DNA of 64,000 nucleotides from Rhodoferax saidenbachensis (GTDB lineage Bacteria; Pseudomonadota; Gammaproteobacteria; Burkholderiales; Burkholderiaceae_C). Positions 38,279-50,294 of this stretch are shown here, piece by piece. A program made the translations under genes and the position numbers. The notes below the pieces were generated by a model. That model was not told the DNA's origin. It saw nothing but the letters and a program-made list of their open reading frames with translations, and ran no database searches. Within the stretch, counting starts at the first letter, position 1. Every line of letters starts with the position of its first letter. Location of the stretch: positions 2,480,001 through 2,544,000 of the forward strand of contig NZ_CP019239.1 in NCBI RefSeq assembly GCF_001955715.1, read 5' to 3'.

Positions 38279-41200
38279 TCAGGCTTCCTGTTGGGTCAAT
38301 ATTTGTTTGAGCTGCGCCAGCGCTTCGTCAAAATCAAAACTGTTCAGCGGCCGTTCTACTGCCGCTAATTGCCGGGCAAGGGCCGTTCCTTCAGCCTTGC
38401 GCTGGATCTCCTCCAGCACGTCCGCCGCTTCACCGTCGCTGCGCGCCAGGAGCTTCTCCAGCTTTTGCAATTCGGGCTGGAGTTCATTGCGCATATCCAC
38501 GGTGGAAACATTCGCACCAGGGTGGGCTTGGCTGTCCTCCAGTTGGTTCAACCCAGTGATGACAGGCTCCAGCGTGCGCACCACAGCGTCCAGCAATGCT
38601 TTTCGAATAGCTTCGCCAGCACCTTCGTGGCAGGCCAGCTCCAGTGCCGCAGCGGCAGCCTGCACGTCGGTGGCGCCAATATTTCCTGCGGTTCCCTTTA
38701 ACGTGTGCGCCGCGCGTGCCGGGGCGGTAGCGTCTGCATCCTGGCATGCTGCTTCGAACAGCTGTGCAAAATTCCCCTGACTCTCCCGGAATTTCACCAG
38801 CAGGCGGGCATACAATTTCGCGTTCTGCATGGTGGTCGCCAGCCCTGCAGCGACATCAATCCCCGGCAGTTCCGGCAGGCCGTACCGACCTTCTCTAGCG
38901 GCTTGCACAGCAGTCACGCCGGAGTCCGCAGCATCGTTCGCAGCAACACTGCCGGCTCCGGTTTTGGGCTTCACCCATTTGGCGATGGTGTTGAACATGT
39001 TTTCCACATTCAGCGGTTTGGCGATGTGGTCCCACATGCCAGCTTCAATGACTTTTTCGCGGTCGCCCGCCATCGCATTGGCCGTCATGGCAATGATGGG
39101 CAGGTCGTTGAAGGCGGGATTTTTGCGGATCTCGCGCGTTGCGGTGTAGCCATCCATCACCGGCATCTGGCAGTCCATCAGCACACCATCGAAAGCGCCG
39201 TCCTTCGCCAGAATGTCCAACGCCTCCTGTCCATGGTTTGCAAGCACCACATCTATCTGCGCATTGCGCAGCAACTCCAGCGCCAGCTCCTGGTTCATGT
39301 CGTTGTCTTCCACCAGCAAGAGGCGCGCACCGGCCAATTGCGCCATGGCTCCCGAGTAGATGTCAGACTTGACGCTTGCCCGGGTCTCAACCAATCCACC
39401 TTTGCCCAGTGCCTCACCGATGGCTTCCAGCAGCGTCGAAGACGTCACCGGTTTGGTCAGCACGGAATGGAGCCGTACGCCACGCTGTTCGGCCGAGCCC
39501 ATGGCCTCCTCCCGCCCATAGGCCGTAACCATGATGACCATGGGCGCATGCGCAAGTGTCTCGGATTGCAGGTGCTGAATGGTTTGCACACCATCCATGC
39601 CAGGCATCTTCCAGTCCATGAGCACTAGGTCGTAAGACAACTGCTTGTGGTCGGCTTCCCCCACCATGCGTAGAGCATCCTGGCCGTTGCGGGCAGCATC
39701 CACTTCCAGGCCAAAAGAGCGGGCCATGGAAGCCAGAATTTCCAGCGCCGCTGCGTTGTCATCCACCACCAGGACGCGCACCCCCAGTAGTTCGTCGGCA
39801 CGGAACATGCGCCGCGCCTGCGGTGTTTCCTGGATACCAAAACGCGCGGTGAAATGGAAAACGGAGCCTTTGCCCGGCTCGCTCTCAACCCAGATGTGCC
39901 CCTGCATCAACTCCACCAGATTCTTGGAGATGGCCAGGCCCAGCCCGGTGCCACCGTACTTGCGGGTGGTGGACGCATCGGCCTGGCTGAAGCTCTGGAA
40001 CATCTTGCCGCATTGCTCCGGCGTCATGCCAATGCCTGAATCCTGTACCCGGAAATGCAGCTCTATGCCGTTGGCGTCCTCGGCCACCTTCTCGATGCCT
40101 ATGACGACCTCGCCAGTGTCGGTAAATTTGACTGCGTTATTGCCCAGGTTGATCAGTACCTGGCCCAGGCGCAAGGGGTCTCCCCGCAGCGCCGTGGGCA
40201 CTTCGGGTGCCGCGTTGAACAAAAGCTCCAGCCCCTTGTCTTCTGCCTTCATGCCCACCAGGTTGGCCAAGTTGTCCATCACGTCTTCCAGCCGGAATGC
40301 GATGTTCTCCATGGACATCTTGCCGGCCTCGATCTTGGAGAAGTCCAGGATGTCGTTGATGATGCCCAGCAGGTTTTCACCGGAGCGGTGCACCTTCTCG
40401 ATGTAGTTGCGCTGCTTCTTGTCCAGATTGGTTTGCAGCGCCAGGTGCGACATGCCGATGATGGCGTTCATTGGCGTGCGAATTTCATGGCTCATGTTGG
40501 CCAGGAAGTCACTCTTGGCTTTCGTGGCCTCCATGGCCTGCTCGCGCGCCAGCAGGATTTCGGTCTCGGTTCTTTTCTGCTGCGTGATGTCCTGGTAGGC
40601 CCCGTACATGAACAGTACCTTGCCCGACGACTCGTCACGCACCAGTTTGCCGCCGGCATGGATCCAGACGGTCTCGCCATCCACCGGACGTTTGTAGGCG
40701 TAGACAGCGTCGTACTTGTCGTACTTGCCGTCCAGGGCGCCCCGGTAGCGCTCCATCGTCAGATGGGCCGCTTCCGGATTGGCATCTTCCAGTCGCGCGA
40801 ACCATTCGCTGTCGAGTTTGTAACGGCCATCCGGCTTGATGTGCTCCCCCAGAATGCGTGCCGCACGCTCGGACTGGAAGTAGTGCTCCGGATCACTGTA
40901 GTCCACATACCAGTAGCCACTGTCCGTCAGCTCCAGTGCGATGTCAGCCAGGAAGTTGGTGCGCTGGATTTCCGCCTCCATGCGTTTGCGTTCGGTCACA
41001 TCCAGCAGCATCCAGACAGTGCCTTTGCTCAGGTCACTCGGGTCAATGGCTGCGCCACTGAGCTGGCACCAAAAGCGTGAGCCATCGGCGCGTACCAGTT
41101 CTTCTTCGCGGTGGTGTTTTTCGCCGCGGTTGAGCTGTTCGTAGATCTCGCTGACACCTTTGTCGAACGCTTCTTCAGAAAAATACCAGGCGCGTGGGGA

Positions 41201-43522
41201 CTGGCCCATCTGCGCACCATCCGCAGTTCCAAACAGCGCATCGAGCTGGCTGTTGCATCGCACGATCACGCGGTCCTTGATAAAGGCAATGCCCAGCGTC
41301 GTGGCCTCAAACATGGCGGTCTGCTCGGCGTTGGCAATACGCATGGCCTCCTGGGCCTTCTGCTGCTCAGTGATATCGGTAGCAATGCCGCAGACGCCGT
41401 AGATCTCACCCGCTTCGTTGATGAGCGGCGTCTTCGTGGTCATGAACGAGCGCAGCTCCGAGCCATCGGCCGTAGGAATGAGTTCTTCGTAGGTAATGGC
41501 CTTCCCGGTCTGCAGAACACGGTTCTCGACTTCTGCAATTTTGTCCGCGACGTCTTTGGGCAACAGGTCATAGGCGCTTTTGCCCAACACATCTTTCTCG
41601 CTGACGCCCATGTACTTTGCATACGTGGCGTTCAGCAGCTCGTAGCGGCCTTCACGGTCCTTCAAGGTGATGATGGAGCCGATGCTGTCCACCAGGGTGC
41701 GGATCTGGCGCTGGCTGTTGCGGACTTCCTGCTCCACGCGGTTGCGCTCGGTCACGTCACGCACGGAGGCACACACGCACATGCCACGGCCACCGATGGC
41801 AGGCAGGCGCGACAGGCCCACCTCCACCGGGAACTCACTGCCGTCTTTACGCAAACCTCTCAGGCTTCCGTCTGTGCTCCCCATATTGCGTGATTGCCCA
41901 ACTTGCATGAATCCCTGGCGCAAGCTCGGATGTCTGGCACGTATGGCGGACGGCACCAATATCTCCATAGGCTGTCCGATGAGTTCGTGTTCCGCATAGC
42001 CAAAAAGATCCCGCATGCGCGGGTTGACCATGATGATGATGCCCTGTTCGTCCGTGATCATCAACCCATCAGGTGCGGACTCGATGATGCCGCGGTACCA
42101 GGCCTCGGTGGCGGCGATGGAGTCTTTCTGCGCCTCTAGCTCCACGGTCTGTTCTTCCAGCGTGGCGGCTTGCTCCTGCATGGCCTGCGCCTGGCGTTGG
42201 GTTTCCTCCAGCAGCTTATTGGTGCGCACACTGCGCTCCAGAATCTCCAGATTCATGGCCAGCGTGGGCATGACGCCGTCCAGCAGGGACTCTTCCCGTG
42301 CCGAGAGCACCTCAAACGTGGCAATTTCCACCACGCCCAGCAACCGCTCATTGCGCAATACCGGCAAGACCACGATGGTGACCGGGACCGCATCGCCGAG
42401 GCTCGAGCCAATGCGCACATAGTCGGACGGCGGTTGGGTGAGCACAATGGGTGCGCGCTCCATCGCGCACTGCCCCACCAGCCCCTGGCCGATGGTGAAG
42501 TACTGGTTGAGCTCCTTGCGCTCCCGCAGGGCATAGCCCCCCAGCAGGCGCAGGCGGCGCTCCTGCTCTTCGTGGATGTAGAAGGCGCCATGGCCGATAT
42601 GCAGCAAAGGCCCCAGCCGGCTGAACAACACCTGCGAAAGCTCGGCAAAGTTGTCTACGGTTTGCAGGGCATTGGAGATCTCGGCGAGGTTGCCTTTGAC
42701 CCAGCTCATGCTGTCCATCGCGGCAGCACCTTGCTGCAACACCTTGACCGAGCGGGCAACGTCGCCGATCTCGTTGTCGTAGTCGGCACAAGGGACGTCG
42801 GTTGCGAGGTCGCCATCTGCCAGTTTCTGCACTGCATTGCGGATACCGGCCACGGGGCGACGAATGGAGCGGGCCACCAGCCAGCCAATCAACCCGCTCA
42901 TGAGCGTACCCAGCGCGAGCAGCAGCACGGCGTCGCGCAGGGCTTCCTCGGCATGCGCTACGGCGGTATCCACTCCCTCGCGGGCCTGCTTTTCCTTGGC
43001 ATCTGCGATTTCGCCCATGAGCGTGTTGATGGAGGTACCCACGCGCCGATACTCCTCGGACGACAAGAACAGCCGGGCTTCCTCTTCCTGGTTTCTGGCC
43101 ATCAATTCCAGAACCTTGCCCGCATTGGCTTTGTAAATCGCGTACTCCGATTCAACCGCAATCAGCCTGCGTTTGTTGGCATCCCGGTACAGTCTGCCGC
43201 GCAGTTCCGTGAGCTCACTGACCAGTCGGACATCTGCATCGCTGACGATTTTCAATGCCTCTACACGCGCTGTGCTTGGCCCAACCAGCAGGGCCTGACG
43301 CAGCTCGCGGCCTATCACCGAGTACTGGACCTGTGCTGCGCGTGCATTGGATACGCCCAGCAAGTCTTTGTCATTGAGCAACTGGATTTGTGCAATCAGC
43401 TCCTTCTGGGCCTGCATGTTGAGCAGGCTCACGCCGACCGCAAAAAGCATCAACAGAAGGAAGCCAGCCGCCAGCTTTCTGGAAAGTCGCCATTGCTCCA
43501 GCGCGCGGGAGAAGTAGTTCAT
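38279..43522 (-). CDS. Giant hybrid sensor kinase (4HB-HAMP-GAF-PAS4-HK-REC2-HPT)
   Basis: 1747 residues. Order: membrane helix, MCP-like four-helix periplasmic domain to about 195, second membrane helix, HAMP, GAF (300-425), coiled coil, PAS domains beginning near 479, 605, 735 and 855, kinase with H box [10 protein letters not shown] near 1011, N box [10 protein letters not shown] near 1127, G box [11 protein letters not shown], receivers with Asp near 1302 ([11 protein letters not shown]) and 1452 ([11 protein letters not shown]), and an HPT domain with [10 protein letters not shown] near 1606. It therefore holds a full internal phosphorelay. Its first four bases overlap the end of the Cache-GAF gene. 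Confidence 0.95.
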   Translation of the reverse strand: MNYFSRALEQWRLSRKLAAGFLLLMLFAVGVSLLNMQAQKELIAQIQLLNDKDLLGVSNARAAQVQYSVIGRELRQALLVGPSTARVEALKIVSDADVRLVSELTELRGRLYRDANKRRLIAVESEYAIYKANAGKVLELMARNQEEEARLFLSSEEYRRVGTSINTLMGEIADAKEKQAREGVDTAVAHAEEALRDAVLLLALGTLMSGLIGWLVARSIRRPVAGIRNAVQKLADGDLATDVPCADYDNEIGDVARSVKVLQQGAAAMDSMSWVKGNLAEISNALQTVDNFAELSQVLFSRLGPLLHIGHGAFYIHEEQERRLRLLGGYALRERKELNQYFTIGQGLVGQCAMERAPIVLTQPPSDYVRIGSSLGDAVPVTIVVLPVLRNERLLGVVEIATFEVLSAREESLLDGVMPTLAMNLEILERSVRTNKLLEETQRQAQAMQEQAATLEEQTVELEAQKDSIAATEAWYRGIIESAPDGLMITDEQGIIIMVNPRMRDLFGYAEHELIGQPMEILVPSAIRARHPSLRQGFMQVGQSRNMGSTDGSLRGLRKDGSEFPVEVGLSRLPAIGGRGMCVCASVRDVTERNRVEQEVRNSQRQIRTLVDSIGSIITLKDREGRYELLNATYAKYMGVSEKDVLGKSAYDLLPKDVADKIAEVENRVLQTGKAITYEELIPTADGSELRSFMTTKTPLINEAGEIYGVCGIATDITEQQKAQEAMRIANAEQTAMFEATTLGIAFIKDRVIVRCNSQLDALFGTADGAQMGQSPRAWYFSEEAFDKGVSEIYEQLNRGEKHHREEELVRADGSRFWCQLSGAAIDPSDLSKGTVWMLLDVTERKRMEAEIQRTNFLADIALELTDSGYWYVDYSDPEHYFQSERAARILGEHIKPDGRYKLDSEWFARLEDANPEAAHLTMERYRGALDGKYDKYDAVYAYKRPVDGETVWIHAGGKLVRDESSGKVLFMYGAYQDITQQKRTETEILLAREQAMEATKAKSDFLANMSHEIRTPMNAIIGMSHLALQTNLDKKQRNYIEKVHRSGENLLGIINDILDFSKIEAGKMSMENIAFRLEDVMDNLANLVGMKAEDKGLELLFNAAPEVPTALRGDPLRLGQVLINLGNNAVKFTDTGEVVIGIEKVAEDANGIELHFRVQDSGIGMTPEQCGKMFQSFSQADASTTRKYGGTGLGLAISKNLVELMQGHIWVESEPGKGSVFHFTARFGIQETPQARRMFRADELLGVRVLVVDDNAAALEILASMARSFGLEVDAARNGQDALRMVGEADHKQLSYDLVLMDWKMPGMDGVQTIQHLQSETLAHAPMVIMVTAYGREEAMGSAEQRGVRLHSVLTKPVTSSTLLEAIGEALGKGGLVETRASVKSDIYSGAMAQLAGARLLLVEDNDMNQELALELLRNAQIDVVLANHGQEALDILAKDGAFDGVLMDCQMPVMDGYTATREIRKNPAFNDLPIIAMTANAMAGDREKVIEAGMWDHIAKPLNVENMFNTIAKWVKPKTGAGSVAANDAADSGVTAVQAAREGRYGLPELPGIDVAAGLATTMQNAKLYARLLVKFRESQGNFAQLFEAACQDADATAPARAAHTLKGTAGNIGATDVQAAAAALELACHEGAGEAIRKALLDAVVRTLEPVITGLNQLEDSQAHPGANVSTVDMRNELQPELQKLEKLLARSDGEAADVLEEIQRKAEGTALARQLAAVERPLNSFDFDEALAQLKQILTQQEA

Positions 43523-45099
43523 GCCGGTACCTCAACGATTTCATTAGATTCGGCCGGGACCTCGAGATCAAAGGCCCGGCGGTGTATTTCCAGATGGTTG
43601 GCAAGCAGGGCCACCAGCTCATCCAGTTGCTGCCGCTGCTGCGTGTCTGGAACGGTCAACAGGCCCATTTCCACCACACCAATCAACACGTCCTGCATCA
43701 CCAGCGGCGCCAGCAGCAGCGCTGCCATGGGGGTTGCACCCAGACCGGAGCGCAGATTCCAGATGCCGTCTGGCGGTGTTTCGATCACGCGGGCGCTGCG
43801 CTCCAGGGCACATTGCCCCAGAAGCCCCTCACCCAGATGCAAAAGGGGTTGTGGTGCCTCAGCGCAAGCGGCATAACCGGCCAGTACCAGCACCTGGTCT
43901 TCCGCCTCGCCCTGTGTGACATACAGGCTGCCCTGCACCCCCCCCACCATGTCCCGTGCGGATTGGAAAAACGTGGTTGCAAAATCAGTCCATTCCGCGC
44001 TGTGCTGCAAGCGCAACGACAAAACACCCAGTTGCGTCCTGTACTGGGCCTGCTGCGTCTGCTCTCTGGCATAGACCTGCAATTGCGCCGACGCCAGTTC
44101 CTGGGCATGGCGCACGCGCAGCAGGCGCAACCACATCCAGCCCAGCAGGAGTACCAACAGGGCGGCGCCCATGGCACGCCCGGCCGAGGCAGCAGCGGGC
44201 ACGGTGCGGCCCAGGTCTTCCGCAACAACCAGGCTCCAATCCCCGGCCGGGTCGTTCCAGCTCACGGGCGCCATTGCCACGGCATAGGCATGCTGGTCAA
44301 GCTTCTGCACACCCGATGTGGGTTCCAGCGGCAGGGCCAGCGGAGTCTGGTTTTCAAACATCGCACCAAACTGCTTCAGTTCCCGAATGGCCTGCAGGCG
44401 CTCCGGTGTGGCCACACCAGCGAGCCGCCCCGTCCAGTCATTCCGGTTGCCCGCAAAAACCACCCCCTGCGGAGAAAGCAGCAGCGCCACGTCGTACTTG
44501 CCCTGCAAGAGGGTGTCCACACGGTCCAGGGTGGTGCGCGCCACGATGGCGCCTACCCCCACGGTCGAACGCGCGTGCTCCGGGAACACCGGCGCGGTGA
44601 AATACAGGGAACGGTCTCCGCGCGCCATGCTGACTGCAGCGTAAACACTGGGCTGCCCCCGCATGGCGATTTGAAAATAGGGGCGAAACCGCACATCCAG
44701 CCCGGTGGAGGGTTTGTTGATGCGGTCCCAGGACGACTTGACGATACCGTCCATACCCACCACAAACACACCCTCTGCCGCAAACGCATTGCCCACAATG
44801 GACATGGTGCCTGCGACATTGGCATCCTCCGCCGCGAGCCCATTGGAGGCTTCCTGCTTGATGTCACCGTCCAGCAAGCCCAGCAGGGTGACCGAGCCCA
44901 TGAGGTTGCCGTTCAGCGTGGTGGACATGAGCTCCAGCCCGCTGCGCTGCACCTCGGTCTGCAGCAGGGTCTGGCGCTGCTGGGTGCGGATCTCCACATC
45001 CAGCCAGAAGACACCAATGGCAAAAGCCAGCGCGACACCCACGATGAGTGCCCAGGCGGCAGGCGCGTTTTTCGCCAAATAGACAAGAAGCCGTTTCAC
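43519..45099 (-). CDS. Membrane Cache-GAF sensor without output domain
   Basis: 526 residues: N-terminal membrane helix ([18 protein letters not shown]), a double Cache-type periplasmic domain ([30 protein letters not shown], then [11 protein letters not shown]), a second membrane helix near 325 ([12 protein letters not shown]), a short coiled coil and a cytoplasmic GAF domain. There is no kinase, cyclase or methyl-accepting part. Its GAF ([21 protein letters not shown]) is a clear relative of the GAF in the neighbouring kinase ([21 protein letters not shown]). Overlap with that gene and lack of output suggest that it works as a co-sensor in complex with the kinase. Confidence 0.85.
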   Translation of the reverse strand: MKRLLVYLAKNAPAAWALIVGVALAFAIGVFWLDVEIRTQQRQTLLQTEVQRSGLELMSTTLNGNLMGSVTLLGLLDGDIKQEASNGLAAEDANVAGTMSIVGNAFAAEGVFVVGMDGIVKSSWDRINKPSTGLDVRFRPYFQIAMRGQPSVYAAVSMARGDRSLYFTAPVFPEHARSTVGVGAIVARTTLDRVDTLLQGKYDVALLLSPQGVVFAGNRNDWTGRLAGVATPERLQAIRELKQFGAMFENQTPLALPLEPTSGVQKLDQHAYAVAMAPVSWNDPAGDWSLVVAEDLGRTVPAAASAGRAMGAALLVLLLGWMWLRLLRVRHAQELASAQLQVYAREQTQQAQYRTQLGVLSLRLQHSAEWTDFATTFFQSARDMVGGVQGSLYVTQGEAEDQVLVLAGYAACAEAPQPLLHLGEGLLGQCALERSARVIETPPDGIWNLRSGLGATPMAALLLAPLVMQDVLIGVVEMGLLTVPDTQQRQQLDELVALLANHLEIHRRAFDLEVPAESNEIVEVPA

Positions 45100-45105
45100 G
45101 GCGTA

Positions 45106-46254
45106 TCAGCCCGTAATCACCTTCAGGCTCTCGGCCTTGTGGGCCATGGCCTCATCACTGTCCGCAAACTCCAGCGCCACCGCGCGGAACTGCTCCGTCA
45201 GCACCAGAAACGCGTCAACGATATCGGGGTCGAAATGCTGGCCGCGCCCCTCGGTGATGATGGCCACCGCCTTTTCGTGTGGCATGCCTTCCTTGTAGAC
45301 ACGGCGGCTGATCAGCGCATCGTAAACATCGGCCACCGCCATCAAACGCGCGGAGATCGGAATCGCGTCACCCGCCCAGCCCTCGGGGTAACCACTGCCA
45401 TCCCATTTTTCCTGGTGGCTGTAGGCAATTTCCTTGGCCTAGTGCAAAAACTCCACCTCCAGGCCCAGCTGGTCTTCCGCGTGCTGGATCGCATCGCGGC
45501 CCAGCTTGCAGTGGGTCTTCATGATCTCGAATTCATGGGGCTCGAACCGGCCCGGCTTGAGCAGAATGCGGTCTGGAATGCCCACCTTGCCAATGTCATG
45601 CAAAGGGGCAGACTTGAACAGGATGTCAATGGTGCGTTCGTCCAGAAACTGGTGGAATCGCGGATGCGTGCGCAACTGGTTGGCCAGCAGGCGCATGTAA
45701 TGCTGCGTGCGCCGGATGTGGTTGCCGGTATCGTTGTCCCGGGTTTCCGCCAGGGATGCCATGGCCAGGATGGTCACATCCTGGATCGCCGCCAGCTCAC
45801 GCCCGCGGCGTTGGACTTCCGCATCCAGGTAGTCGTTCTTGTCGCGCAAAAAATCGGCTGCGGCCTTGACCTGCAATTGGGTGGACACCCGCGCCAGCAT
45901 GATGGGCGGATTCACCGGTTTGGTAATGAAATCCACCGCGCCCATTTCCAGCCCTTTCCTCTCTTCTTCGGACGCCGTCATGGCAGTCAGAAAAATGATG
46001 GGAATGTGCTGGGTGGTCGGGTCGTCCTTGAGGATTTTGCAGACGTCATAACCGGACAGACCGGGCATCATGATGTCCAGCAGGATGAGATCGGGAGCTT
46101 CTTCGGCGCGCGCCAACTGGAGCGCTTTCTCGCCGCTATTGGCCAGCTTGACCCGGTATTGCTCCTTGAGCAGGCCGGACATCAGTGACAGGTTGTCCGG
46201 CGTGTCGTCCACGACCAGCACGGTTGGCTTTTTTGTGAAATCCAGTGCGTCCAT
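45106..46254 (-). pseudogene. HD-GYP response regulator interrupted by one amber codon
   Basis: A 382-codon frame: receiver domain (VLVVDDTPDNLSLMSG, Asp in LILLDIMMPGLSGYD), then an HD-GYP cyclic-di-GMP phosphodiesterase domain with LHDIGKVGIPDRIL. A single TAG at 45439-45441 stops it after VEFLH; the frame continues unchanged with AKEIAYSHQEKWDGSGYPEG, VADVYDALISRRVY and a normal end at 45106. The GYP motif and half of the domain are lost unless the codon is read through. AAGGAG precedes the ATG at 46254. It is the first gene of the sensory operon, 6 bases before the Cache-GAF gene. Confidence 0.88.
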
Positions 46255-46414
46255 CAGATCCCTCTCCTTATTGGCTATCAGTAGCCGCACCAGCATAGCA
46301 TCGGGGCGACGTAAGACATGGGTTTTCGCCAAGCGAGCGATGGGGAAAACCGGCGAATTCGGCATGCGAACAACACCCGCCACCATGCACGCGCACCTCG
46401 GCCAGAGAGCCACC

Positions 46415-46484
46415 AAAACGCTATCAAAAGGTGAGCTGCTTGCGCAAGCCCTATAAGGGCTAGAGGCACTTTTCTCTTGAAAAG
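46415..46484. repeat. AGCTGCTTGCGC-family dispersed repeat with hairpin
   Basis: GCTATCAAAAGGTGAGCTGC, TTGCGCA, then AGCCCT-ATA-AGGGCT, a 6-bp stem, and CACTTTTCTCTTGAAAA. It lies upstream of the HD-GYP gene. Confidence 0.88.
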
Positions 46485-46765
46485 AGCGGCTGGACGGCGA
46501 ACCGGCAAAAAACGCCCCGCTGCAATCCCCGATTCGCAAGCTCTGCGTTTCACCATACGACACCGCCAAAGACCTCACGCTGCACTGCGTCGTCATACTT
46601 CGGCCATACATTGAAGTGGGTCACGGTCTACACTTGTGGCCTGCAATCAGTTGCACCATTTCGCCCCGAGATGGACCAGGGGAGTACGTTCACCGCCCAA
46701 CGCGGGAACCACAGTGCAGATACACCGCCGGGCGCGCCGTATCTGCTTGAAGTGACCAAAGTCTT

Positions 46766-48898
46766 ATGCAATCAGCCCTCGTCGATATCAGCTACAACCA
46801 ATGGTTGGTGGCGCTTTCGTTCGTGATCGCCAGTTTCGCGTCGTATGTGGCGCTGAATCTGGCCAAGCGCGTGCGTTCGCAGGACAAGTCCATTGCCCGG
46901 GCCTGGCTGGTCGGCGGGTCCGTGGTGATGGGCACCGGCATCTGGTCCATGCACTTTATTGGCATGTCGGCCGTGTCGCTGCCGTTTGCGGTGGGGTTCG
47001 ACTACATCATCACAGCGCTGTCGTGGGTGGCGGCGGTGGCCGTGTCGGCGGTGGCGCTGTATGTGGCCGGTTATTCGCAACTCACCATTTCCCGCTTGAC
47101 CATGGGCTCGCTGGCGATGGGCGCCGGCATTTGCACCATGCATTACACCGGCATGGCGTCGCTGGACATGGCCCCTGGCATCCAGTGGGACTGGTTTCTC
47201 ATCGCGGTGTCGGCGGCCATCGCAGTCACCGCGTCCGCCGTGGCGCTGCTGATTTTCTTCATGCTGCGCGACTTGACCGGCAGCGCCGAACGCAACTGGC
47301 AACTGGTGGCCGCGCTGGTGATGGGCGCCGCCATCTGTGGCATGCACTACACGGGTATGGCAGCCGCCGGGTTTTCGGCCAACAGTGTCTGCCTGAGCGC
47401 CGACCAACTGAGCGGCGACAGCCTGGGCCTGCTGGTCACCGTGGCCTCCAGCATTCTGCTGAGCATCACCATGTTCACCTCCACGCTGGACGCCCGTATG
47501 CAGGGCAAGGCTGAGAAGCTGACCGCGTCACTGAAAGCTGCCAACTCCGAGCTGCAGCAAATTGCCTTTCGTGACGCCCTGACCGGTCTGCCCAACCGCC
47601 TGCTGTTTGACGACCGGGTCAACTCGGCCGTGGAGCGCTGCCGCCGGGATGGCACCAGCCTGGCCATGTTGTTCATCGACCTGGACGGCTTCAAACCCGT
47701 GAATGACTCGTTTGGCCACCGCGTGGGCGACGAGGTGCTGCGCGAGATTGGCCGCCGCCTGAGCCTGCAATTGCGCGCCACCGACACCGTGGCCCGCGTG
47801 GGCGGTGATGAATTCGTCTTGCTGCGCGAAGGCGCCGCCGACTCCACCGCGATTGCGCAGATGGCGCAGCGCCTCATCGACGTGATCAGCGAGCCCATGA
47901 CCGAAAGCGGACACGATGTGCGCTTGTCCTGCTCGGTTGGTATCGCGCTGTATCCGTCCGACGGGCCACACGAAGAGTTGATGGCGCATGCCGACGCGGC
48001 CATGTATTCGGCCAAACGCACCGGTGGCTCGGGGTATGCGTTTTTTGAACCGCACATGAACGCCGGTGTGCGCCAGCAGATTGAACTGCAGCGCGACTTG
48101 CGCCTGGCCATAGAACGCCGCGAGTTTGAGCTGCATTACCAGCCCAAGGTAAACGCAGGCACATCCCTCATCACAGGCGTGGAAGCCCTGGTGCGCTGGC
48201 GCCATCCAACGCGCGGCATGCTGAGCCCGGTCCTGTTCATCCCCGTGGCCGAACGTTTTGGCTTGATAGGCGCATTGGGTAGCTGGGTCATTGACGAAGC
48301 GTGCCGGCAGGTGGCGGCCTGGTCCGCGCAGGGCATGCGGATGCGGGTGGCGATCAATTTGTCGGTGCACCAGTTGCGCCAGGATGATCTGGCGAAGCGC
48401 ATATCGGCAGCCATCGCACAACACAAGATCGACCCTGTGCTGCTGACCTTCGAGATCACCGAATCGGTGGCGATGGAAGACGCAGAGAGCACGCTGCAGA
48501 TGTTTGAAGACTTGAGCCGCATTGGTGTGAAGTTGTCGATTGACGACTTTGGCACCGGCTACTCCAGCCTGTCTTACCTGCGCCGCTTGCGGGTGGGCGA
48601 GCTGAAAATCGACCGCTCGTTTGTGCAGGACCTGGAATTCAGCGCGGACGCACGGGCCATTGTCGAAGCCGTGATTGGCCTGGCCCATGTGCTGGGGCTC
48701 AAGGTGGTGGCCGAAGGCGTGGAGACAGCCGCCCAGCGCGATGTGCTCACGCGCCTGCATTGCGATGACCTGCAGGGTTACCTGTTCGCCAAACCCATGA
48801 CGCCGGAGATGATGACCAAATGGGTGGAAGGCGATGACGCGCCCGGAACTTCCTGGCTTGCCAAGCTGGCGACCACCCGGCCGTCACCGTTGACCTGA
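46766..48898 (+). CDS. MHYT-GGDEF-EAL cyclic-di-GMP enzyme
   Basis: 710 residues. N-terminal MHYT sensor of seven membrane helices with three M-H-F/Y motifs (SMHFIGM, TMHYTGM, GMHYTGM), thought to bind copper and sense a diatomic gas. Then GGDEF near residue 350 with an intact VGGDEFVLL site, and an EAL domain with EALVRWRHP, FEITES, DDFGTGYSSL and VVAEGVET. Both catalytic sites look complete, so it may both make and break c-di-GMP. It is divergent from the HD-GYP gene, which carries the opposite activity. Confidence 0.95.
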   Translation: MQSALVDISYNQWLVALSFVIASFASYVALNLAKRVRSQDKSIARAWLVGGSVVMGTGIWSMHFIGMSAVSLPFAVGFDYIITALSWVAAVAVSAVALYVAGYSQLTISRLTMGSLAMGAGICTMHYTGMASLDMAPGIQWDWFLIAVSAAIAVTASAVALLIFFMLRDLTGSAERNWQLVAALVMGAAICGMHYTGMAAAGFSANSVCLSADQLSGDSLGLLVTVASSILLSITMFTSTLDARMQGKAEKLTASLKAANSELQQIAFRDALTGLPNRLLFDDRVNSAVERCRRDGTSLAMLFIDLDGFKPVNDSFGHRVGDEVLREIGRRLSLQLRATDTVARVGGDEFVLLREGAADSTAIAQMAQRLIDVISEPMTESGHDVRLSCSVGIALYPSDGPHEELMAHADAAMYSAKRTGGSGYAFFEPHMNAGVRQQIELQRDLRLAIERREFELHYQPKVNAGTSLITGVEALVRWRHPTRGMLSPVLFIPVAERFGLIGALGSWVIDEACRQVAAWSAQGMRMRVAINLSVHQLRQDDLAKRISAAIAQHKIDPVLLTFEITESVAMEDAESTLQMFEDLSRIGVKLSIDDFGTGYSSLSYLRRLRVGELKIDRSFVQDLEFSADARAIVEAVIGLAHVLGLKVVAEGVETAAQRDVLTRLHCDDLQGYLFAKPMTPEMMTKWVEGDDAPGTSWLAKLATTRPSPLT

Positions 48899-48908
48899 TC
48901 CCCTCACC

Positions 48909-50219
48909 TCACTGCAGGCGCTGCAGCAGGTCCAGGGTGGGGTAACCATCTGCCGGAATGCCCAGGCTCTGCTGGTACTGGCGCACGCCGCGCTGTGTGG
49001 CCGGGCCCATCATTCCATCGGGCTTGCCACTGTCAAATCCACGGGCATTCAGCGCCGTCTGCAGCGCCAGCAACTGGGTGCGCCCCAACAATTGCAGATC
49101 GCGCGGCCAGGGGGCCTGCACGGCCGGGCCACCGGCCAACCGCTGCGCCAGCAGGTTGATGGCAAGGGCATAACTGGTGGCATTGTTGTAGCGCAGGATG
49201 GTGCGGAAGTTGGGCCCCACCAGAAACGCCGGACCGCGCGCGCCCGCGGGCAGCAGGATGGCGCTGTCGGGCAGCGCGGGCAGCGGCGTGCCGTCCATGG
49301 TTTGCACACCTGCATCGGCCCACTGGGTAGCAGGCAGGCGCACCTCTGCATCGGCACGCGTGTAGTCAAACCCGGCGGGCAAACGCACCTCCACACCCCA
49401 GGGCTGACCGGTCTGCCAGCCGGAGCGGGTCAGGAAGTTGGCGGTCGACGCCATCACATCGGGCACGCTGCCCCAGATATCGCGCCGGCCATCGCCATCG
49501 GCATCCACCGCGTAGGCCAGGAAGGCCGTTGGCAAAAACTGCGTCTGGCCCATCGCTCCGGCCCACGAACCGATCATCTGCGCGCGGCTGATATCGCCGT
49601 TCTGCAAAATCTTGAGCGCAGCCAGCAACTGGCCCCGCGCCCACTCTTCGCGGCGCCCTTCAAAACCCAGCGTCGCCAGCGCGTCAATGGCCGGAATGTC
49701 GCCCACGTTGCGGCCGTAGTTGCTCTCCACGCCCCAGATCGCCACCAATACCTCTATGGGTACGCCGTAGCGCCCGGCCGCCGCAACGGCTTCGGGTGGC
49801 AGTTGCTGCTGTTTCTCCTGCCCCTGGGCGATACGCTGCTTGGACAGCGCGCTGTCCAGGTAATCCCAGATGGCGCGGGTGAACTCGGGCTGCGCCCGGT
49901 CTGCCGTGACGGCGCGCGGGATAAAGCGCACGTTGTCGAAGGCGAGGTGCAGCGTCGCATCCGTGATGCCCGCAGCGCGGGCGCTGGTGCTGAAGTCGGC
50001 CACCCAACGGGCGAACTGCTGCTGGTGCCCGATCTCGGCGGCTTCGGCCTGCGCCGCTTCCACCGAGGCTGTAGTGACGGGGGGCGGTGAGGATGGCGCT
50101 TTGGTTGCGACCGGTGGTGAAGAGGCGCAACCCGCCAGTGTGAGGAGGGTCAGTACCGCGGGAGACAACCAGCCACAGGCTGGCGCAGAAAAGCGAGATG
50201 GTGTGTGCATTCGCCCCAT
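48909..50219 (-). CDS. mltB: Lytic murein transglycosylase, MltB family
   Basis: 436-residue lipoprotein: signal with lipobox TLAGCAS, a Pro/Ala-rich linker, the SLT_2/MltB catalytic domain with the acid Glu in AIWGVESNYGRNVGDIPA and QMIGSWAGAMGQTQFLPT, and a C-terminal peptidoglycan-binding domain (LQTALNARGFDSGKPDGMMGPATQRGVRQYQQ). It cleaves glycan strands in the cell wall. An ATG three codons further in is a possible alternative start. Convergent with the GGDEF-EAL gene. Confidence 0.93.
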   Translation of the reverse strand: MGRMHTPSRFSAPACGWLSPAVLTLLTLAGCASSPPVATKAPSSPPPVTTASVEAAQAEAAEIGHQQQFARWVADFSTSARAAGITDATLHLAFDNVRFIPRAVTADRAQPEFTRAIWDYLDSALSKQRIAQGQEKQQQLPPEAVAAAGRYGVPIEVLVAIWGVESNYGRNVGDIPAIDALATLGFEGRREEWARGQLLAALKILQNGDISRAQMIGSWAGAMGQTQFLPTAFLAYAVDADGDGRRDIWGSVPDVMASTANFLTRSGWQTGQPWGVEVRLPAGFDYTRADAEVRLPATQWADAGVQTMDGTPLPALPDSAILLPAGARGPAFLVGPNFRTILRYNNATSYALAINLLAQRLAGGPAVQAPWPRDLQLLGRTQLLALQTALNARGFDSGKPDGMMGPATQRGVRQYQQSLGIPADGYPTLDLLQRLQ

Positions 50220-50294
50220 TTTCGCCGCATTGGGAAATGCACGACGCCCAACCCCACCTTTGGCAGGGTCAGGCGTGCAGCCTATTTCTATTTA

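Noticed and set aside
43582..46188. 868-codon open frame opposite the sensory operon
   Set aside because: It runs across two real genes and has His/Gln-rich composition typical of an antisense frame.
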